A stretch of 6,433 bases of DNA from Bacteroidota bacterium (GTDB lineage: Bacteria; Bacteroidota; Ignavibacteria; Kapaibacteriales; UBA2268): positions 1-6,433 of the forward strand of contig JAKIZN010000097.1 in assembly GCA_022708005.1 (NCBI GenBank), in the 5' to 3' direction. The notes below the pieces were generated by a model. It ran no database searches. It saw only the letters and a program-made list of their open reading frames with translations, and was not told where the DNA came from. A program made the translations under genes and the position numbers. This document shows positions 1-4,211 of this stretch, piece after piece (the stretch's first letter is position 1; each line of letters opens with the position of its first letter).

Positions 1-480
1 TATCTTGCAGACAATAGTTTTTTGCAATACGAAATATCAAATTTTGCTTTAGAGGGTTACCATTCTCGGCACAATCAAAAATATTGGACTTCGCAAGATG
101 TTATAGCTTTTGGTCCGTCGGCTGTAGGACTTGCTTCTGGGGTGCGTTATAAAAATTACTCGGATTTGAAAGAATATATAACTTTGCTCGGGCAAAATGA
201 ATTGCCGAATGAATATACAGAAAATCTCGATAGAAAATTGCAGCTAACGGAGCATATCTTTTTGTCATTGCGCTCCAGCGGGCTGAATTTGGAGCAACTC
301 AATAGCAAATTTGGCATAAATTTGCTCGCGATTGCACCTGTAGAAATTAGTCAAATTTTAAATGCTGCTTATGCGTCAATAAGCAATGGCACTTTAAAAC
401 TTAGCCCAAAGGGATATTACATTTGTGATGAAATTACTTTGAAAATTTTAAAAATAATCGAAGATTTTGCTGATGTTTAA
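1..480 (+). CDS. hemW: HemW C-terminal part (radical SAM family haem chaperone), 5'-truncated by the window edge
   Basis: This is the last 159 residues of HemW, long annotated as oxygen-independent coproporphyrinogen III oxidase-like and now regarded as a cytoplasmic haem-binding radical SAM protein that delivers haem to client proteins. The frame is open from base 1, so the true start and the radical SAM CxxxCxxC cluster lie to the left; the TTG at 22 is internal. Visible family landmarks are YEISNFA followed by G-[YH]-x-SRHN-x-x-YW (residues about 9-28), then a glycine-rich FGPSAVGL stretch and GVRYKNYSDLKEYI. After these comes the helical HemW C-terminal domain with EHIFLSLRSSGLNLEQL (about 88-104), and a winged-helix-like end containing LKLSPKGYYI. 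HemW is usually about 370-390 residues, so somewhat under half is present. It ends in TAA and overlaps the next gene by 8 bases, suggesting an operon. The family assignment is confident; haem transfer itself cannot be read from this fragment. Confidence 0.93.
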   Translation, partial: YLADNSFLQYEISNFALEGYHSRHNQKYWTSQDVIAFGPSAVGLASGVRYKNYSDLKEYITLLGQNELPNEYTENLDRKLQLTEHIFLSLRSSGLNLEQLNSKFGINLLAIAPVEISQILNAAYASISNGTLKLSPKGYYICDEITLKILKIIEDFADV

Positions 481-1849
481 GCTATTTGATAGATATGTAT
501 TAAGGGCACATATAGCACCATTCCTATTTGGATTTTGCACGGTAATATTTTTATTCCTGATGCAATTTCTAATGAAATTTTTGGATAAATTAGTTGGCAA
601 AGGGATAGACGAATGGGTAATATTGCAACTCATTGTTTTCAATATAGCTTGGATGGTTGTGCTTGCGGCGCCGATGGGTGTGCTTTTTTCTACTCTAATG
701 GCTTTTGGTAATTTATCATCAAATCACGAAGTAACAATCATTAAAGCGAGCGGCGGTAGCTTGATTAGAATGATGCTGCCTTCGATAATAGCGGGAGCTG
801 TGCTTAGCTATGTGCTTTTCTGGTTTAATGACCAAGTGCTGCCGGAGACTAATTTGCAGGCGAAGACTTTGATGGGCGATATTTCGCGGACAAAGCCAAC
901 TTTTGCCCTTGAGCCCGGGCAATTTTCTACTGAAATGGAAGGGTATACTATCTTATCTCGTCAAGTCGATTCTGCATCTGGGCTGCTGCGTGGGGTTACT
1001 ATATATGATATGTCGGGAGTGTCGTCGCGAAATATTATATCAGCGGATTCTGGCACTCTCAATTTCTCGGCAGATTATTCAAAAATGATATTAAAGCTAA
1101 AGCATGGGGAAATTCATCAGCTAATTGCGGGCAGAGTGGATAACTATAAAGTGATAGATTTCAACGACTATGAAATCACCATGAATGCGAGCGGCTTCAA
1201 TTTCCAGCGCTCCGACTTGGACGGAACTTCACGCGGCGACCGCGAAATGAAAATTGCAGATATGCAGAAAATTGTTGATGAATCAATGAGTTACTCCAAG
1301 CAGGCGGCAGATAGAAAAAATAGCGTACTGAAGTCGCATTACGATTACGTGCTATACGACAAGGTTGAAGACATAGTCGGAGCTAAAGAGGCTGTTTCGA
1401 CAGATTATTCTTATGGCGATTCCAGCAAAGCTTCCAAGCTCGCGAGAATTTCGCAAAGGCTTAATTTTTTGAAAAATTCTATGCTGTCCGACGCTTACCA
1501 AGAGCGAGATTATAAGCTCCGCGCCACCCAATACGAAGTTGAGATTCATAAGAAATATGCTATTCCATTCGCCTGCTTTATTTTTATATTCGTCGGCTGC
1601 CCGCTTGGAGTTATCACGCGGAGGGGGAACTTTGGTGCGAGTGCTGCTATTAGTTTGGGATTCTATATATTTTATTGGGCATGCCTTATTGGCGGTGAAA
1701 AGCTTGCAGATAGGGGGATTATAGACCCAATGCTAAGTATGTGGGCTGGAAATATCATTATCGGCGTATTGGGCATAATTCTCACATTGAAAATCAACTA
1801 TGAATCGTTAGAATTTTTGAAAATTACAAGATGGGCTAAAAAGAGTTGA
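473..1849 (+). CDS. LptF/LptG (YjgP/YjgQ) family LPS export permease
   Basis: The 458-residue inner-membrane protein matches the permease subunits of the LptB2FG transporter, which extracts lipopolysaccharide from the inner membrane and passes it to the LptC-A-D bridge. The layout is typical. An amphipathic start (MFKLFDRYVLRAHIAPF) precedes three N-terminal membrane segments (about 15-35, 50-72, 102-119). A periplasmic beta-jellyroll-like domain follows (about 140-245), then a charged, probably helical extension (about 245-345). Three C-terminal membrane segments close the protein (about 362-380, 390-408, 424-441). Family-like motifs are LMAFGNLSSNHEVTIIKASG near 75-94 and HKKYAIPFACFIFIFVGCPLG near 359-379. 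I chose ATG at 473, which gives the family-like N-terminus; in-frame TTG 467 and CTG 470 would add only two residues. No clear Shine-Dalgarno precedes it, and the overlap with hemW suggests coupled translation. Whether it plays the LptF or LptG role cannot be settled here; the ATPase LptB is not in view. Confidence 0.9.
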   Translation: MFKLFDRYVLRAHIAPFLFGFCTVIFLFLMQFLMKFLDKLVGKGIDEWVILQLIVFNIAWMVVLAAPMGVLFSTLMAFGNLSSNHEVTIIKASGGSLIRMMLPSIIAGAVLSYVLFWFNDQVLPETNLQAKTLMGDISRTKPTFALEPGQFSTEMEGYTILSRQVDSASGLLRGVTIYDMSGVSSRNIISADSGTLNFSADYSKMILKLKHGEIHQLIAGRVDNYKVIDFNDYEITMNASGFNFQRSDLDGTSRGDREMKIADMQKIVDESMSYSKQAADRKNSVLKSHYDYVLYDKVEDIVGAKEAVSTDYSYGDSSKASKLARISQRLNFLKNSMLSDAYQERDYKLRATQYEVEIHKKYAIPFACFIFIFVGCPLGVITRRGNFGASAAISLGFYIFYWACLIGGEKLADRGIIDPMLSMWAGNIIIGVLGIILTLKINYESLEFLKITRWAKKS

Positions 1850-2068
1850 CGAACTCAAATAATTTGTCTTTCAGATGGGGCTGTCTTATATGGTAATAGG
1901 TGAGAGCATTCGCTGTTCTTCAGATGTCCTACACCTTCGAGGTGTAGGACATCTGAAGAACAGCGAATAGACAATGGAAAGACTTCTAATGCATTATTTG
2001 AATTTATATCACATTTGCAAAATTTTCTCATTGATAGCTTTATAGATTTTTTTTCTCAACTGTAGTAC
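1850..2068. other. Intergenic gap between two convergent transcription units
   Basis: This stretch separates the stop of the LptF/LptG-type gene (+) from the stop of the Asp-box protein gene (-). I see no credible ORF, tRNA or promoter in it. It contains a large hairpin (1908-1968), a 10-bp perfect palindrome TAATGCATTA (1987-1996) and a run of eight T (2047-2054) that is not preceded by a convincing stem. Being convergent, it is where both transcripts should end, so some of this structure probably serves termination or 3'-end stabilisation. Confidence 0.8.
1908..1968. repeat. 61-base perfect inverted repeat (29-bp arms, 3-base loop)
   Basis: Bases 1908-1936 are the exact reverse complement of 1940-1968, leaving only TCG as loop (1937-1939). 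I checked the pairing base by base; it breaks at 1907/1969. The arms have 13 G or C in 29. As RNA from either strand this would be a very stable hairpin, and it sits between two converging genes, so it could act as a bidirectional transcription barrier or 3'-end stabiliser. It lacks a downstream U-tract on both strands, and perfect 29-bp arms are longer than usual for an intrinsic terminator. A mobilised REP/MITE-like hairpin is an equal alternative. I see no clear target-site duplication at its edges. Confidence 0.93.
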
Positions 2069-4207
2069 CTACTCCACTACCACATTCATTGTGGCGATTA
2101 CCTGCTGTTCGGTGGCAAGGCTGATTATGTAGCTGCCACGTGCTAAATGAGCCAGTGAGATGATTCGCTGTGAGGAAGTTTGCTGTACTCGGCTGCCGCG
2201 TATGTCACTTATTATCACAGTATGGTCGATTATGTAGGCGTCGTCGATTATTAGATTGTTGCCATCTTGACGCATTATCATCGTAATTATATCTTTTACG
2301 CCCGTTTGTAGCTCGCCCGCAAAATCTAAGCCCGTGGTATCTTTTTGTAATGTAAATGTGCGTTGCGAAGGGTGAAATATGTAGTGAGCACTCGTTGGGA
2401 CTAGGCTATAGCTGTCTCCAGACATTATCGGTGAAAATATGTATTTACCCTGCTCATCGCTTGTTGCGGCTATGGCTCCCATATTTACAGTTATGCCGGA
2501 GAGTGGCTGCTTGCTCGTGCTGTCGTATATTGTGCCGCTTATCGAATACATTGGCTTATAGGCTGTGAATACGTTGAATGTATCCTGTAGCAAACGGTTG
2601 GAACGCTTGGGTGGATGAAACAAGTATTCTTCGCTGATAGGCTCGAATACATAAAATATATGCGATTCCAAATCAGGGAATGTGAATATGCCATTCTCGT
2701 CTGTTATGCTCTCCAGTTCGTTTAGCTTTACTTTTATGCCTTGTACCGGTTGATGGTCTAATGTATCTAATATCTTTCCGCTTAATGTGTAGTATTTTAA
2801 GTTTTGAGTAGCTGTAAAGTTCACTCCACAGCTGTCATCTGTTAATGCTAGTTCTATGCTGTCAGGGCTGAATATGTAGGGGCGATATGAATCTAAGAAT
2901 TTTTTAACATCCAAATCCAAATACTTATTCAAAACTTTTACAATATGCTTGCCTGCGGGCAGCCTTGTGAACTTGTAGTAGCCGAGTGAATCTGTCATCG
3001 TTAGTCTTAAGCCAATCGCTACGGGTACTAACGGTATGCCTGCTCCGTTGTGTGTTACCCTGCCACATATCGTTATCGTATCGCTTTGCTTAGGTGCTAA
3101 GTTGTCCTCTGTCAGCTTAAATATTTGACCACTAAATCCATATACATAAGGTGTTGTTCCAGCGTAATTGACATAGAACACAGCTGGTTGAAGAGATATT
3201 ATATCTGGTATGTTGTTTTCATATATCCAAGTCTCGCCACCATCGTAGGTATATACTATTTTCCCAAATTGACCTGTCGCTATGCCGTTTAGGCTATCTT
3301 TGAAATCTATGCTTTGTAGTCCAAATGGGGGCAAGTCGCCACGCTTTAAGCCAAATTTTCTATCATCCCCATACATATCTAATACACATCGCCAATTCCT
3401 TCCGCCGTCTGTTGTTTTATATATCATATCATGCCCGGAACCTCCGCTTATTCCATAACCTTTTCCTACTAAATAATAGGTATTCTCATTTATTACCTTT
3501 ATAAAGTATATGCCTAACATCCCCTTTTCAAGTCTGTCTATTGTATGGATTTCATTTTCTAATGTGTTTATATTCAATCGCAAAAAATAATATTCAAAAT
3601 TAGGATTAGTTAAGTAGCTTGGTACCCGATCAAGAACTATAGCTCCTATGATTGTATCATTTATAAATTGACGGCTTACGCTTCTTCCAGGATACGAAAA
3701 TCTATACTCTCCGGGTAAATCGTAATAATTCATTGTCTCCCAATTGTCTTTTGTTATTGCTAATGTTTTGCCATAGCCTACCCCGGCTACTCCTATTTTA
3801 TTTGTTAACATATTAATTATATATATTACTGCGTCCGGAAAGATGCTTTTTACATTGAAGTTTAATCCACCATCACTTGAATGGTAGATATAACCTCTTG
3901 GATGATTAAATGAGACATATACATTTAATTCGTCTGGCGTGCTTAAATAATCTATAGATTCAGTATTATATGAATAAACATCAAAATCTTCGCCTTTCTT
4001 TAATAAATCCCAACTCTTCCATTGGTTGTTTGTTTTTTGTAAATAATTATATGCAACCTGAGAACTTATTAAGAAAATAGTGTTTGTATCTACAACAGTG
4101 ACTGAACTTAATGAACTATTTACCTTAGTAACAAACTCCCACTTGTTCTGTGAGAACAAGTGGGGAGCTGTCATTAGTACTAGCAGGATTATGAATACTT
4201 TTTTCAT
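2069..4207 (-). CDS. Secreted Asp-box (BNR-like) protein with three carboxypeptidase-regulatory-like repeats and a T9SS-type sorting tail
   Basis: The 712-residue protein is predicted to be exported. It opens with a Sec signal peptide (MKKVFIILLVLMTAPHLFSQ, likely cleaved after Gln20). Residues about 21-370 resemble a beta-propeller of the sialidase/YCF48-like type, with Asp-box motifs HSSDGGLNF (109-117), KTTDGGRNW (264-272) and TYDGGETW (320-327). Residues about 377-632 hold three carboxypeptidase-regulatory-like beta-sandwich repeats of the G-x-[VI]...D..G.Y.F type. Residues about 639-712 look like a T9SS type A sorting domain (VIISDIRGSRV, then LARGSYIISL) ending in VVVE. The start ATG lies 4 bases after the stop of the upstream secreted-protein gene, with AAGG about 8 bases ahead as a weak ribosome-binding site, so the pair is probably one operon. 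No sialidase active-site set is recognisable; a binding or structural surface role is more likely than an enzyme, and the specific function is unknown. Confidence 0.87.
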   Translation of the reverse strand: MKKVFIILLVLMTAPHLFSQNKWEFVTKVNSSLSSVTVVDTNTIFLISSQVAYNYLQKTNNQWKSWDLLKKGEDFDVYSYNTESIDYLSTPDELNVYVSFNHPRGYIYHSSDGGLNFNVKSIFPDAVIYIINMLTNKIGVAGVGYGKTLAITKDNWETMNYYDLPGEYRFSYPGRSVSRQFINDTIIGAIVLDRVPSYLTNPNFEYYFLRLNINTLENEIHTIDRLEKGMLGIYFIKVINENTYYLVGKGYGISGGSGHDMIYKTTDGGRNWRCVLDMYGDDRKFGLKRGDLPPFGLQSIDFKDSLNGIATGQFGKIVYTYDGGETWIYENNIPDIISLQPAVFYVNYAGTTPYVYGFSGQIFKLTEDNLAPKQSDTITICGRVTHNGAGIPLVPVAIGLRLTMTDSLGYYKFTRLPAGKHIVKVLNKYLDLDVKKFLDSYRPYIFSPDSIELALTDDSCGVNFTATQNLKYYTLSGKILDTLDHQPVQGIKVKLNELESITDENGIFTFPDLESHIFYVFEPISEEYLFHPPKRSNRLLQDTFNVFTAYKPMYSISGTIYDSTSKQPLSGITVNMGAIAATSDEQGKYIFSPIMSGDSYSLVPTSAHYIFHPSQRTFTLQKDTTGLDFAGELQTGVKDIITMIMRQDGNNLIIDDAYIIDHTVIISDIRGSRVQQTSSQRIISLAHLARGSYIISLATEQQVIATMNVVVE
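2072..2293 (-). other. T9SS type A-like C-terminal sorting domain of the Asp-box protein
   Basis: Residues about 639-712 follow the usual pattern: a strand (NNLIIDD), then VIISDIRGSRV, then SLAHLARGSYIISL, and a final hydrophobic strand ending VVVE. In known T9SS cargo this domain is recognised at the outer membrane and removed. The last residues are VVVE rather than the common K-x-x-x-[RK] ending, so the call rests on overall pattern. Confidence 0.7.
2312..3079 (-). repeat. Three tandem protein repeats (carboxypeptidase-regulatory-like) within the 712-residue protein
   Basis: The three units begin ICGRVTHNGAGIPLVPVAIG (residue 380), LSGKILDTLDHQPVQGIKVK (475) and ISGTIYDSTSKQPLSGITVN (556). 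Each then has a D-x-x-G-x-[YF]-x-F strand. Each closes with an aromatic-x-F-x-P segment (YIFSP, YLFHPP, YIFHPSQR); in units one and three this runs into L..D..G..F-A/G. Units two and three are clearly closer to each other than to the first. This end motif is familiar from surface-protein beta-sandwich repeats in Bacteroidota-like genomes. The repeats act as spacer or adhesive modules in known families; here that is inference. Confidence 0.75.
4138..4164 (-). repeat. 12-bp perfect inverted repeat inside the signal-peptide codons
   Basis: Bases 4138-4149 are the exact reverse complement of 4153-4164, with a 3-base loop. The stem can be extended by CT/AG (4136-4137 with 4166-4167) if one G is bulged. 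It falls in codons 15-24 of the 712-residue protein, spanning the predicted signal-peptidase site, and would form a hairpin about 40 bases downstream of the start codon in the mRNA. Confidence 0.85.
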
Positions 4208-4211
4208 TGCT

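Noticed and set aside
22..24. TTG as a start of the first + strand gene
   Set aside because: The frame is open to base 1, and the residues before and after it continue the HemW family pattern, so this TTG is an internal Leu codon.
1843..1856. Small hairpin (GAGTT/AACTC) over the permease stop codon as a terminator
   Set aside because: The stem is only 5 bp and is not followed by a U-rich tract.
1908..1968. attC-like integron site or CRISPR unit
   Set aside because: attC sites are imperfect with defined core boxes and an adjacent gene cassette; here the arms are perfect, there is no spacer series and no integrase or cas gene.
2047..2054. Run of eight T as an intrinsic terminator of the + strand operon
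   Set aside because: No convincing stem lies directly before it, and the large hairpin ends nearly 80 bases upstream, too far to work as a pair.
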